Positions 41,481-52,119 of a stretch of DNA of 64,000 nt are shown in pieces. Within the stretch, counting starts at the first letter, position 1; every line of letters begins with the position of its first letter. The translations under genes and the position numbers were made by a program. Source of the stretch: Amycolatopsis umgeniensis. GTDB lineage: Bacteria > Actinomycetota > Actinomycetes > Mycobacteriales > Pseudonocardiaceae. The notes beneath the pieces are model-generated. The model was not told the origin of the DNA. It saw nothing but the letters and a program-made list of their open reading frames with translations, and did not search any database. The DNA lies in NCBI RefSeq assembly GCF_014205155.1, contig NZ_JACHMX010000001.1, forward strand, positions 8,990,001 to 9,054,000, given 5' to 3'.

Positions 41481-42448
41481 CGGCGGTACCCGGGATTGGC
41501 GAGGTTGCCGGGGGTGCGGCCCTGGAGGGCGTCGATCACCTGCTGGGCGGCCATCAGGCTCGACCGGGACCGGGCCTGTTCCGTCGCGGCCCCGATATGG
41601 GCGGTGACCACGACGTTGTCGAGGCCGCGCAGCCTGCTGTCGAGTGGCAAGGGCTCCTCCGTGAGCACGTCCAGGGCGGCGCCCGCCAGCACGCCGTTCT
41701 CCAGCGCGTCGGCGAGGGCTTCCTCGTCGACCACCTCGCCGCGCGCCGTGTTGATCAGGAAAGCCCCGGGTTTGATCTTTCGCAGCGCGGACGCGTCGAT
41801 CAGGTGACGGGTGGAGTCGTCGAGGAAGATGTGCAGGCTGAGGAAGTCGGCCTCGGCCAGTACCTCGTCGAAGGTGCGGGCTTCGACTCCGGTTTCCGCC
41901 AGGAAGTCCTGGTCGGGAAAGGGATCGTGGGCGACGACCCGCATCCCGAGTGACAGCGCCAGCCGCGCGACGGTCTTCCCGATCGAACCCAGTCCGATCA
42001 GGCCCAGGATCGCGCCGTCCAGTTCCCGCCCGCTGCGCTGCTCCCAGCGGCCCGCCTGGACGCTCGCGATGTTCTGCGGGATCAGGCGGGCGCAGTTGAG
42101 CATGAGCGCCAGGACGTGCTCGGCGACCGAACGGCGGTTGGCGCCGGGGGTGTAGGTGACGGCCACACCACCGCGGGTCGCCGCGTCGAGGTCGATGTTG
42201 TCGTAGCCGACGCCGCAGCGGCCGAACACTTTCAGCCTGCTCGCGGCCTCGATGACGTCGGCGGTGAAGGCGTCGGTGCCCGCGACGATCCCGTCGGCGT
42301 CACGGACGAGGTCGGCCAGGGGAGTGCCGGTGGCCTCGCGCTGCGCGGGGGTGGTGAAGGCGGTGTCGAAACCCGCGTCGGAGAGCAGCTTGTCGACCTC
42401 GCCGCCGGGCTTCAGATACGAGGTCGTCACGAGTACGCGCATGGTCAT
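41477..42448 (-). CDS. D-2-hydroxyacid dehydrogenase (SerA-like)
   Basis: A 323-residue NAD-dependent dehydrogenase. The nucleotide-binding domain is GAILGLIGLGSIGKTVARLA (about residues 150-170); catalytic Arg in LINTARGEVVDEEALADAL (about 237), Glu in DVLTEEPLP (about 265) and His in VVTAHIGAATEQA (about 288). It probably oxidises a tetronate at C2, feeding OtnI; known pathways usually use GarR-type LtnD or DenD instead, so this is a variant set. First gene of the eight-gene operon. ATG at 42448 is used (ATG at 42442 also possible) behind GGAGAAA. Confidence 0.85.
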   Translation of the reverse strand: MTMRVLVTTSYLKPGGEVDKLLSDAGFDTAFTTPAQREATGTPLADLVRDADGIVAGTDAFTADVIEAASRLKVFGRCGVGYDNIDLDAATRGGVAVTYTPGANRRSVAEHVLALMLNCARLIPQNIASVQAGRWEQRSGRELDGAILGLIGLGSIGKTVARLALSLGMRVVAHDPFPDQDFLAETGVEARTFDEVLAEADFLSLHIFLDDSTRHLIDASALRKIKPGAFLINTARGEVVDEEALADALENGVLAGAALDVLTEEPLPLDSRLRGLDNVVVTAHIGAATEQARSRSSLMAAQQVIDALQGRTPGNLANPGYRR

Positions 42449-42485
42449 CCGGTTCGTTTCTCCTGTTCGAAGCAGTCCGATGCAG

Positions 42486-42514
42486 ATACTATAGGATTCT
42501 TGTCAATACTATAG
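42486..42514. promoter_or_regulatory. direct repeats ATACTATAG, likely GntR operators
   Basis: ATACTATAG occurs at 42486-42494 and 42506-42514, 20 bp apart (two helical turns), in the 126-bp divergent gap between the sugar-acid operon and its GntR gene. Each contains the palindrome CTATAG, and the first extends to a near-perfect ATACTATAGGAT dyad. Position and symmetry fit binding of the FCD-type GntR protein at both promoters. Confidence 0.6.
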
Positions 42515-42574
42515 CGAGGCAAGATCAAGGCATCCGGAGACGCGGGATATCGTGATGCGACTAAGGAGGGACAC

Positions 42575-43282
42575 ATGGCTTCCCCGCGGAGGTCCGGACG
42601 GCAGCCGCTCGCCGACCGGATGTACGAGGTGCTGCTGGGTCAGTTCACCGACGGCCGATGGTCCGCGGGCGAGCCGGTCAACATCGGTGCGCTGTCACGG
42701 GAACTCGACGTCAGCCAGACCCCGCTCCGGGAGGCGCTGGCACGGCTGGAGCACACCGGGCTCGTCCGCCGCGAGGCGCTCAAGGGCTATCGGGTCGCCC
42801 CGCTGCTCACCGAGTTCGAGCTGATCAAGCTGATGGACGCCCGTCTGGTCCTGGAGCCCGCCCTCGCCTACGAGGCCGCCCGCCGGACGACCCCGGAGTT
42901 CTTGGGGGAGGTCCTGGAGAGCGTCGACGACCTCGCGCGCGCGGCCACGTCGCCGGACACCGCGGCCTTCAGTGCGTACTGGACGATCGACGAGCGGTTC
43001 CATTTGCTCATCGCCGCGCAGGCGGACAATCCGTTCCTGGAGAAGGCTTACCGATCGCTCGGCGGCCAGGTGCAGCGTTTCCGGTTCTTCGCGAAGCTCG
43101 GCTCGGCCAGGGGAGCGCCGGGGCTGGCGGCGGAGGAGCATCGCGCGGTCTACGACGCTTTGGTGGCGGGGGAGGCGGACGAGGCCGCCACCCGGATGCG
43201 CCGGCACATCGAGAACGCGAAACAGCGCGTCCTGGAGGATCGACGGTCGGTCGAAGCGGCCGAAGTTCCGTCCGGCCGCTGA
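42575..43282 (+). CDS. GntR family regulator with FCD domain
   Basis: A 235-residue regulator. Winged helix at about 10-75 (ADRMYEVLLGQFTDGRWSAG, then ALSRELDVSQTPLREALARL and HTGLVRREALKGYRVAPL); FCD ligand domain at about 85-220 with metal-type ligands in DARLVLEPALAYEAA, HLLIAAQADNPFL and EEHRAVYDALVAGEADEA. It is divergent from the sugar-acid operon and is expected to repress it until a tetronate or intermediate binds. ATG at 42575 behind AAGGAGGG (42563-42570). Confidence 0.9.
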   Translation: MASPRRSGRQPLADRMYEVLLGQFTDGRWSAGEPVNIGALSRELDVSQTPLREALARLEHTGLVRREALKGYRVAPLLTEFELIKLMDARLVLEPALAYEAARRTTPEFLGEVLESVDDLARAATSPDTAAFSAYWTIDERFHLLIAAQADNPFLEKAYRSLGGQVQRFRFFAKLGSARGAPGLAAEEHRAVYDALVAGEADEAATRMRRHIENAKQRVLEDRRSVEAAEVPSGR

Positions 43283-43293
43283 CTCTTTTAAGT

Positions 43294-43309
43294 GTATAAC
43301 GCCCTATAC
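43294..43309. promoter_or_regulatory. palindromic GTATA-N6-TATAC element, copy 2
   Basis: GTATAACGCCCTATAC differs from the site at 128-143 by one base. It lies 12 bp after the GntR stop codon and before the convergent terminator, so it is not placed as a promoter element of either flanking gene. Confidence 0.4.
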
Positions 43310-43362
43310 CCTGGGGTTGTTTTCAGAACGCTTAGAAGCATTCCTTGAAAGAATCGCACTGA

Positions 43363-43404
43363 CCCTGAGGGCCTCCTCGCCGATTCGCGAGGAGGCCCTC
43401 AGGG
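43363..43404. terminator. bidirectional terminator between GntR and Rox-like genes
   Basis: Perfect 18-bp stem: CCCTGAGGGCCTCCTCGC (43363-43380) pairs with 43387-43404 around the 6-nt loop CGATTC. It sits 2 bp before the stop of the minus-strand monooxygenase and after the plus-strand GntR gene. Confidence 0.85.
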
Positions 43405-43406
43405 AA

Positions 43407-45989
<2,583 letters not shown>

Positions 45990-45990
<1 letters not shown>

Positions 45991-46583
45991 TGTCCAGGCG
46001 CGTCACCGAGCGCAAGGGCGACGTCCGGGAGCGGGCGATTCTGGACACCTGCGAAGTCCTGCTGGCCCAGAAAGGCTACGACGCCATGACTGTCGCGGAC
46101 ATCGCCCAGGGGGCCGGGATCACCCGCGGAGCCCTGTACTTCTACTTCGGTTCCAAGCAGGAAGTGGTCACCGCGCTCGTGGCCCGGACCGTCGAGCATC
46201 TGTGGGAACGGTCCCGGGTCGCGGCGGAGGCCGACGAGCCGGTCCAGGCCATCGGGGCGGCCATGCGGCGCACGGTCGAGCTGTGGAACGAGCACGGCCT
46301 GGTCATGCGCACGGCGATCGACCTGTCGTTGACCGTACCGGAGATCGGCGAACTGTGGAGCCGGACGGCGGACTTGTTCAGCGCGGCGATCACCGCTGTT
46401 CTGGAACGGGCCGGTGTTCGGGCCGGCGCCGAACCGGAACAGGCGCCCGCGATGGCGCGTGCCTTGTGCTGGATGATCGAGCGGACCTTCTATCACGCCT
46501 CGCAAGAATCCCGTGAGAGCTTGCAGCGGGCATCTTCGACGTGTGAGCACATCTGGATGGTCAGTGCCGGTCTGACAGTTTGA
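45990..46583 (+). CDS. TetR family regulator (EthR-like)
   Basis: A 197-residue TetR protein: VRERAILDTCEVLLAQKGYD, MTVADIAQGAGITRGALYFY (recognition helix) and FGSKQEVVTALVARTVEHLW. The ligand domain, with TAIDLSLTVPEIGELWS and MARALCWMIERTFYHASQES, resembles EthR of mycobacteria. ATG at 45990 overlaps the SDR stop by one base. Likely controls the SDR operon. It overlaps the convergent epoxide hydrolase gene by 23 bp. Confidence 0.87.
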
Positions 46584-47649
46584 GGAAGAAGTCCCGGATG
46601 TCCTCGGCCAGCAGGTCCGGGACTTCCATCGCGGCGAAGTGGCCGCCGCGCTCGAATTCCGACCAGTGTCTGATGTCGTAGAGCCGCTCGGCAAGTGGTC
46701 GGACCGACTGCGTGATGTCGTGCGGGAACACCGCGACGCCGAGCGGTACGCGGCAAGGCGCGTTCCCTCTCTGGGTGTCGTGGTGCAGTCGCGCGGACGA
46801 GGCCGCGGTGGCGGTCAGCCAGTACAGCGAGACGTCGGTGAGCATCCTGTCGTCGCTGACGGGGGAGCGCGGATCGGTCCAGTGCGCGAAGCGCTCGGCG
46901 ATCCAGGCCAGCTGGCCGACGGGAGAGTCGGTCAGCGCGTAGCCGATGGTCTGCGGGGTGGTGGCCTGGAGGGCTTGGTACGGCGGGCGGTTCGCCATGA
47001 GGTGTTCGACCTTGGCGAGGCGGGCTTGGTCCACTTCGGACAGTTCGACGCCGGCGTCGGGGTCCGGCCGGGTCGGCAGGTAGTTGACGTGAACTCCGAC
47101 GACGTGTTCCGGTGCCAGCGCGCCGAGTGTGGTCGAGATCCCCGAGCCGAAGTCGCCGCCCTGTGCGCCGTAGCGCTCGTAGCCGAGGCGGTGCATCAGT
47201 TCGGCCCAGGCGCGGGCGATCCGGACGAGGTCCCAGCCGCGTTCGTGGGTCGGTCCGGAGAACCCGTAGCCCGGGATGGAGGGGATCACCAGGTGGAAGT
47301 CGCGTGACAGCGGCTCGATCACGTCGAGGAACTCCAGGAAAGATCCGGGCCAGCCGTGGGTCAGGATCAGTGCGAGCGCGTCCGGGTTCGCGGACTGTAC
47401 GTGGACGAAGTGGATGTTCTGGCCGTCGATCTCTGTGGTGAAGTGCGGGAGCTCGTTGAGTTCGGCTTCGTGGGCGCGCCAGTCGTAGCCGGTTCGCCAG
47501 TATTCGGCGAGTTCTCTGAGGCGTGCCAGCGGGAAGCCGTAGTCCCAGCCGGCGTCGGCGACCTCGTTGGGCCAGCGGGTGCGGGAGAGCCGGTCGGCGA
47601 GGTCGTCGAGATCGGCTTGGGGGATGTCGATACGGAAGGGCTTGATCAT
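46561..47649 (-). CDS. epoxide hydrolase (EHN-type alpha/beta hydrolase)
   Basis: A 362-residue enzyme. The N-terminal EHN cap starts FRIDIPQADLDDLADRLSRTRW. Hydrolase features: oxyanion HGWPGSFLEFLD (about residues 98-109), nucleophile Asp in YGAQGGDFGSGIS (about 165), cap tyrosines, and His in FERGGHFAAMEVPDLL (about 340). Membership is that of microsomal-type epoxide hydrolases. ATG at 47649. It is divergent from a MarR gene and shares with it a promoter region containing a perfect 32-bp palindrome, so it is probably induced by a MarR ligand. Confidence 0.9.
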   Translation of the reverse strand: MIKPFRIDIPQADLDDLADRLSRTRWPNEVADAGWDYGFPLARLRELAEYWRTGYDWRAHEAELNELPHFTTEIDGQNIHFVHVQSANPDALALILTHGWPGSFLEFLDVIEPLSRDFHLVIPSIPGYGFSGPTHERGWDLVRIARAWAELMHRLGYERYGAQGGDFGSGISTTLGALAPEHVVGVHVNYLPTRPDPDAGVELSEVDQARLAKVEHLMANRPPYQALQATTPQTIGYALTDSPVGQLAWIAERFAHWTDPRSPVSDDRMLTDVSLYWLTATAASSARLHHDTQRGNAPCRVPLGVAVFPHDITQSVRPLAERLYDIRHWSEFERGGHFAAMEVPDLLAEDIRDFFLKLSDRH

Positions 47650-47666
47650 GGTCCCGACTCCTTGAA

Positions 47667-47698
47667 CGTTGGGTCACCAAACGTTTGGTGACCCAACG
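47667..47698. promoter_or_regulatory. perfect 32-bp palindrome, MarR operator 1
   Basis: Positions 47667-47682 are the exact reverse complement of 47683-47698, with half site CGTTGGGTCACCAAAC. It starts 17 bp before the epoxide hydrolase ATG, in that gene's leader or core promoter. Inside it, GTTTGGTGACCCAAC-type halves overlap so that two dimers could bind. Confidence 0.8.
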
Positions 47699-47708
47699 AT
47701 AGCTTAAT

Positions 47709-47725
47709 CGTTCGGTCGCCCAACG
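47709..47725. promoter_or_regulatory. imperfect MarR operator 2 and leaderless promoter of marR
   Basis: CGTTCGGTCGCCCAACG repeats the CGTT..AACG ends of the large palindrome with mismatches. A TAGACT -10 box at 47732-47737 is 6 nt before the MarR ATG (47744), so the operator would sit between -35 and -10 and the mRNA would be leaderless. This predicts autoregulation with weaker binding than at operator 1. Confidence 0.6.
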
Positions 47726-47743
47726 ATTCGTTAGACTCGTCAC

Positions 47744-48217
47744 ATGGAGAACTCCTCGGAAGACTCGCGCGCCGGTTGGCAGGCCCTGCCCAGCTGGCTG
47801 CTCACGCAGACCGCGAACCATGCGCATCGTCTGGTGACCGACGGGTTCTCCGCCGCCAACGCGCGGGGCTACCACTTCCGCGTCCTGGCGACGCTGGACG
47901 AGTTCGGGCCCGCCAGCCAGGCGACGCTGGGCCGCCGCAGCGGGATCCACGTCAGCGAGATGGTCGCGACGATCAACGAGCTCGCCGAGTGTGAGCTGGT
48001 CGAGCGTGCCCCGGACCCTGCCGACCGGCGGCGCAACGTCGTCTCGCTGACCACCGCGGGCAAACGGCAGCTGCGACGGCTGGAAAAGCAGCTGGCCGAG
48101 CGTCAGGACGAACTGCTGGCACCGCTGTCCCCCGACGAGCGGGAGCGGTTCACCGAGTTGCTGTCGAAGCTTTTGGACCATCACGACCGGCGAAGCGGCG
48201 AGGTCTGGACGGGTTAG
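47744..48217 (+). CDS. MarR family transcriptional regulator
   Basis: A 157-residue MarR protein: dimerisation helix SWLLTQTANHAHRLVTDGF, winged helix with ATLGRRSGIHVSEMVATINE (recognition) and LVERAPDPADRRRNVVSLT (wing with the conserved DxRxxxVxLT), then C-terminal helices. Probably represses itself and the divergent epoxide hydrolase via the palindromes in the 94-bp gap. ATG at 47744. Confidence 0.92.
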   Translation: MENSSEDSRAGWQALPSWLLTQTANHAHRLVTDGFSAANARGYHFRVLATLDEFGPASQATLGRRSGIHVSEMVATINELAECELVERAPDPADRRRNVVSLTTAGKRQLRRLEKQLAERQDELLAPLSPDERERFTELLSKLLDHHDRRSGEVWTG

Positions 48218-48264
48218 CTGTCGGCCAGGTCTCGTGAGTGGCTTGGGTTGTTGTTCGTGGGTCC

Positions 48265-48321
48265 GGTCCGTGAAGGGCCCCTTGCCTACTCTGAGGGTAG
48301 GGAAGGAGTCCTTCACGGACC
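48265..48321. terminator. long inverted repeat between convergent genes, contains dispersed element copy 2
   Basis: GGTCCGTGAAGG (48265-48276) pairs perfectly with CCTTCACGGACC (48310-48321); the internal CCTACTCTGAGGGTAGG region can form a second hairpin. The right arm includes the 17-bp element also present at 98-114. It lies between the MarR (plus) and LysR (minus) genes and probably ends both transcripts, though there is no T-run. Confidence 0.6.
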
Positions 48322-48339
48322 TCAAGCGGGCAAAGACAC

Positions 48340-49218
48340 TCAAGAGAAGCCCTGGACCGACGAGAGAAAGGCTTGGCGAGCGTCGGAAGTGCTGTGCTGG
48401 GGCCAAAGCGCCTGTAGCGGGACGTACACCTCCGGCGCCAGCTCGATGACCCGGACCGCGCCCCCGGCGGCAGGGCCGGGGGACGCGGTCACGAAGGCGA
48501 CGCCGTCGGTGTCGAGCACGGCCGTGACCGGCGGCGTTCCCTGAATGGGGTTGCGGCGGACGCGCGGCTCGAAACCCGCCTCCCGGCAGAGGTTGAGGAG
48601 CAGATCGGTGTAGCCGGATCGGCCCGGATGCCCCCAGACGGTGATCTCCTCTCCGTCCAGGTCGCTCAGCCGGAGGTCTTCGCGTCCGGCGAGGCGGTGG
48701 CCCGTGGCGACGGCGACGTTGAGCCGCTGCCGGAGCAGGGTGGTGCCGACCAGGCCGTGCGCGAGGGTCAGCGCCCGGCCGAGGCCGAGGTCGAGTTGCC
48801 CGCCGAGCAGTTGTGCGACGAGTTCGTCGGGGTAGCGCTGGTTGACGTCGATGATCAGGCCGGGGTCGGCCTGGTGTTTGTGCAGCAGGGCGGTGACCTC
48901 GTCGCCGGTGACGGCGGGGGTGTGGCCGACGCGGAGTCGTTCGGGTTCGCTCCGGCCGATGCGGCGGGCGCGCTGGACGGCGGAGTCGGCGATGCCGTGC
49001 AGGAGGCGGGCGTCGGCGATCAGTGCCTGTCCGGCGGGGAGGACGGTGACCCCGGTGGCGCTCCGCTCGAGCAGGGGGACGCCGACTTCCCGCTCGAGCG
49101 TGCGCACCGAGGTCGACAGCGCCTGCTGGCTCAGGTGCAGCCGGGTCGCCGCGCGGGTGAAGCTGCCTTCTTCGGCGACGGCGATGAGGTGGTTCAGCTT
49201 GTACAGGTCCAGGCCCAC
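48340..49218 (-). CDS. LysR family transcriptional regulator
   Basis: A 292-residue LysR protein: DLYKLNHLIAVAEEGSFTRA, ATRLHLSQQALSTSVRTLER (recognition helix) and the effector domain from about residue 90 (ERLRVGHTPAVTGDEVTALL, GLGRALTLAHGLVGTTLLRQ). GTG at 49218. It lies 50 bp downstream of a short-chain dehydrogenase gene on the same strand, its likely target and operon partner; this order is less usual than divergence. Confidence 0.9.
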   Translation of the reverse strand: MGLDLYKLNHLIAVAEEGSFTRAATRLHLSQQALSTSVRTLEREVGVPLLERSATGVTVLPAGQALIADARLLHGIADSAVQRARRIGRSEPERLRVGHTPAVTGDEVTALLHKHQADPGLIIDVNQRYPDELVAQLLGGQLDLGLGRALTLAHGLVGTTLLRQRLNVAVATGHRLAGREDLRLSDLDGEEITVWGHPGRSGYTDLLLNLCREAGFEPRVRRNPIQGTPPVTAVLDTDGVAFVTASPGPAAGGAVRVIELAPEVYVPLQALWPQHSTSDARQAFLSSVQGFS

Positions 49219-49268
49219 CCCGGGGTTCCCCTTCGTGTCGGTCTACGGCGTCGTGGTCAGCGTAGGGG

Positions 49269-50024
49269 TCAGCGCGTGGTGTAGCCGCCGTTCGGGAACA
49301 GGGTCTGGCCGGTGAACCAGGCGCCGCCGGTGGCCAGGAACCGGATGATGGGCACGATGTCCTCGATCCGGGTGAGTCGTCCGCCCAGGGCCTGCGACTT
49401 GTGGAATTCGACCCGCTCGGGGGTTTCCTGCGGGTAGAAGAACGGGGTGTCCATCGGGCCGGGTGCGACGACGTTGACCGAGATGCCGCGGTCGGCGAAC
49501 TCCTTGGCGGCGGCCCTGGTGAAGTGTTCCAGCGGGGCTTTGCCGCCGGCGTAGGTGGCGTATCCGTCGGTGAACGCCGCCAGCAGTGAGGTGCCGAGGC
49601 TGATGATCTTGCCGTTGTCGGAGAGGCGTCGTCCGGCTTCCTGGATGAAGAAGTAGGCGGCCTTCGCGTTGACCGCGAACATGCGGTCGTAGTCCTCTTC
49701 GGTGGTTTCGAGGATCGGCTTGCGCAGGACCATGCCGGTGGTGTTGACCGCGATGTCGGCGCGGCCGAAGGTGTCCACCGCGGTGTCGAAGAGGCGGCGG
49801 ACGTCGGTGACGTGGGTCAGGTCGCCCTGGACGGCGATGGCTTCGGAGCCCGCGCCGCGGACGGCCTCGACGGTCTTTTCGGCGTCGGCCGCCGAGGCGT
49901 CTCCGTGGTAGTGGACGACGATCTTGGCGCCCGCGTCGCCGAGTGTGGTGGACAGGAGTCCGCCGAGGTTCTTCGCGCCGCCGGCGATGACCGCGACCGT
50001 GCCGGTCAAGTTCTGTTCGCTCAT
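49269..50024 (-). CDS. short-chain dehydrogenase/reductase
   Basis: A 251-residue SDR: cofactor loop VAVIAGGAKNLGGLLSTTLG (GGxxNLG variant of TGxxxGxG), AVNTTGMVL in place of NNAG, catalytic Ser in IISLGTSLLAAF (about 143), YATYAGGKAPLEHF (Tyr and Lys, about 156 and 160), and FPNGGYTTR at the end. It resembles fabG-like reductases that act on small carbonyls. ATG at 50024, preceded by a gap of 136 bp from a divergent membrane enzyme gene. Confidence 0.88.
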   Translation of the reverse strand: MSEQNLTGTVAVIAGGAKNLGGLLSTTLGDAGAKIVVHYHGDASAADAEKTVEAVRGAGSEAIAVQGDLTHVTDVRRLFDTAVDTFGRADIAVNTTGMVLRKPILETTEEDYDRMFAVNAKAAYFFIQEAGRRLSDNGKIISLGTSLLAAFTDGYATYAGGKAPLEHFTRAAAKEFADRGISVNVVAPGPMDTPFFYPQETPERVEFHKSQALGGRLTRIEDIVPIIRFLATGGAWFTGQTLFPNGGYTTR

Positions 50025-50160
50025 GGTTTCGAACGTAGGAGCCGGGGGCGGGGGTTGGGAAACACAAGATCCGGGTGGGGGTACAAGCCCGGTTTGTGGC
50101 CTTCCCCACGTCCTCGGAGCTGCGAATATTCGTGATCGAACGGCGAAGCGGCTTCTTATT

Positions 50161-51396
50161 GTGGACACTCTGAGCGTGCTCCGAGAAGTCGACGACCTTG
50201 ATCAGCCCGCCGTTCCCGAGACGGCGCCCCGGCAGGGGCGCCCGGCGCGTGTGTTCGAGAGAGTTCTCGACAGACTGGCCCGGTCGCCCTATCCGAGGGC
50301 GATCCTGCTGTATCTCGTGATTCGCACGGCCAGTGTCCAGTTGCTGGACCTGCTTGCCGCTCGGCGCGGCGCGTCGCTGACCGATCGGCTGACGGCGTGG
50401 GACGGGCAGTGGTATCTGCGGCTGGCGGTGCACGGTTACGCCGATCTGCCGGGGACGCTGGACGCGGCCCGGCAGCCGTATTCGGACGCGCCGATGGCGT
50501 TCTTCCCGCTGTATCCGAAGTTCGTCGAGGCGGTGATGTGGCTCGGGCTCGACGTGGTCACCGCGGCGCTGACGGTGTCGGTGCTGGGCGGTCTGGTGCT
50601 GGCGTGCGGGTTGATCCGTATCGGGCGGGCGGTGTCGCCGGAGCGGGGTGACCGGACCGGTCTGCTTCTGGTGGCGTTGTGGGCCGGTGCGCCGATGGCG
50701 ATCGTGTTCTCGATGGCCTACACGGAGGCGGTGTTCTGCGCGTTCGCGGTGTGGGCGCTGGTGGGGGTGCTGGAGCGGCGATGGATGCTGGCCGGGTTGT
50801 GCGCCTTCGCGGCCGGGTTGTCGAGGTCGACGGCGGTGGTGCTGGTCGCGGTCGTGGTCGTCGCGGCGTTGATCGCGGTCTTCCGGCGTCCCGAGGAGCG
50901 GCGGTGGGCGCTGGTGGGCGCGGTGATCGCGCCGCTGGGGGTGGCGGGGTACCTGGGGTTCGTCGCCTATCGGACGGGTAGCTGGACCGGGTGGCAGGAC
51001 ATCGAACTGCGGGGTTGGAACACCGAGTTCGATTTCGGGGTGGAGACCGGGGAGTCGGTGCTGTCCCGGTTGACCGGGGACGAGTCGGTGTTCAGCACAC
51101 TGACGGTGTTGTTCCTGCTGGGAGCGGTGGCGCTGGCGGTGGTGGCGGCGTTCATCCGGGTGCCGTGGCCGTTGACCCTGTACGGCGTCGGTGTGCTGTT
51201 GCTGGCGATCGGGACGCGGGGGCTGCCGGACGCGAAGATCCGGTTCATCCTGCCCGCGTTCCCGGTGCTGATCCCGATCTCGATCGGGTTGGCGAAGCGG
51301 CGGACGGTCACGGCCGTGGCGGCCGCGGCGGCGTGGGTGGTGCTGGGTGCGTGGTTCTCGGCGCATGCGTTGACTGCGTGGCGGTACGCGATCTAG
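50161..51396 (+). CDS. PIG-V-like integral membrane mannosyltransferase
   Basis: A 411-residue protein with about 10 helices. The signature RLTAWDGQWYLRLAVHGYAD (about residues 72-91) with acidic residue after the first helix, and PMAFFPLYPKFVEAVMWLG, match the PIG-V (PF04188) family of GT-C mannosyltransferases. Bacterial members probably add mannose from polyprenyl-phosphate mannose to cell-envelope acceptors. The start is uncertain: GTG at 50161 is used, GTG at 50176 is possible, and no clear ribosome binding site precedes either. The 3' end overlaps the convergent CGNR gene by 4 bp. Confidence 0.8.
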   Translation: MDTLSVLREVDDLDQPAVPETAPRQGRPARVFERVLDRLARSPYPRAILLYLVIRTASVQLLDLLAARRGASLTDRLTAWDGQWYLRLAVHGYADLPGTLDAARQPYSDAPMAFFPLYPKFVEAVMWLGLDVVTAALTVSVLGGLVLACGLIRIGRAVSPERGDRTGLLLVALWAGAPMAIVFSMAYTEAVFCAFAVWALVGVLERRWMLAGLCAFAAGLSRSTAVVLVAVVVVAALIAVFRRPEERRWALVGAVIAPLGVAGYLGFVAYRTGSWTGWQDIELRGWNTEFDFGVETGESVLSRLTGDESVFSTLTVLFLLGAVALAVVAAFIRVPWPLTLYGVGVLLLAIGTRGLPDAKIRFILPAFPVLIPISIGLAKRRTVTAVAAAAAWVVLGAWFSAHALTAWRYAI

Positions 51397-51905
51397 CTCG
51401 CTTGGCGGGTCCGGTGGTCGGCGACGTGGACCCTGGTCGCGCAGCGGGTGGAGCAGAACCGGCGGCGTCCGTTGCGGGAGACGTCGACGTAAACCGTTTC
51501 GCAGCCTTCGCGTGAGCAGACGCCGAAGCGGTCCGGGGCGTCGCAGACGAGGTGTGCGAGGCCGCCCGCGGTGTAGGCCCGGACCCGGGAGACGGTGCCC
51601 GCTTGCGCGTCGACGTAGTGCAGGTGGGGTGCTTTGCCGTCGTGGGTGGAGATGTACGGCTTGGACGCGGAGTCGTGGAGCAGCGCGTTGACCAGGTCGA
51701 CGCGGGTGGCGGGGTCCGCTTCGAAGACGTTCCGGAGTCTGGTGGTCCAGGCGATGATCTCGGTCGATTCGGGTTCCCGTACGGCGGCGACGGTCATGCG
51801 GTCCTTGAAGATCGCGGTCAGCGTTGCCGGGGCGGCGGCGTCGCCCAGATTGATCAGGTCCGCGGCGATCTGCGCGGCCGCCCCGCCGTAAGGGTTGAAG
51901 TGCAT
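51393..51905 (-). CDS. CGNR zinc-finger (ABATE) regulator
   Basis: A 170-residue protein of the CGNR/ABATE group. It begins NPYGGAAAQIAADLINLGDA and ends with the zinc finger CSREGCETVYVDVSRNGRRRFCSTRCATRVHVADHR (four cysteines; read here in its two parts CSREGCETVYVDVSRNGR and RFCSTRCATRVHVADHR), where CATR replaces the namesake CGNR. Such proteins are predicted stress-responsive transcription factors. ATG at 51905. A second CGNR protein lies at 60005-60643. Confidence 0.85.
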   Translation of the reverse strand: MHFNPYGGAAAQIAADLINLGDAAAPATLTAIFKDRMTVAAVREPESTEIIAWTTRLRNVFEADPATRVDLVNALLHDSASKPYISTHDGKAPHLHYVDAQAGTVSRVRAYTAGGLAHLVCDAPDRFGVCSREGCETVYVDVSRNGRRRFCSTRCATRVHVADHRTRQAS

Positions 51906-51930
51906 TAACCCATTACACCACGATCGGGGT

Positions 51931-52119
51931 ATGGAATCGACCTTGTGCCCGCGGTGTGGGTGGCCGCTGGCAGAACTGCCTGGAAGCGCGACGAAATCCC
52001 AGCGGGTCTCGCAGGGGAGGCTCGAGTACGTCCGGTGCCTGTGCGGGAGCTGGTTGGCGCAAGTGGACGGTGTGGTGATCGGGGCGACGAAGTCCCAGCT
52101 GGGGCAGGCTCAGCTCTGA
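51931..52119 (+). CDS. small zinc-ribbon-like protein
   Basis: A 62-residue protein starting MESTLCPRCGWPLAELPGSA and containing RLEYVRCLCGSWLAQVDG: CPRC and CLC pairs spaced for one zinc site. Role unknown; size and cysteine pattern suggest a structural zinc peptide. ATG at 51931 after GGGG. Divergent from the CGNR gene and ending inside the 3' end of the convergent recombinase gene (10 bp overlap). Confidence 0.6.
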   Translation: MESTLCPRCGWPLAELPGSATKSQRVSQGRLEYVRCLCGSWLAQVDGVVIGATKSQLGQAQL

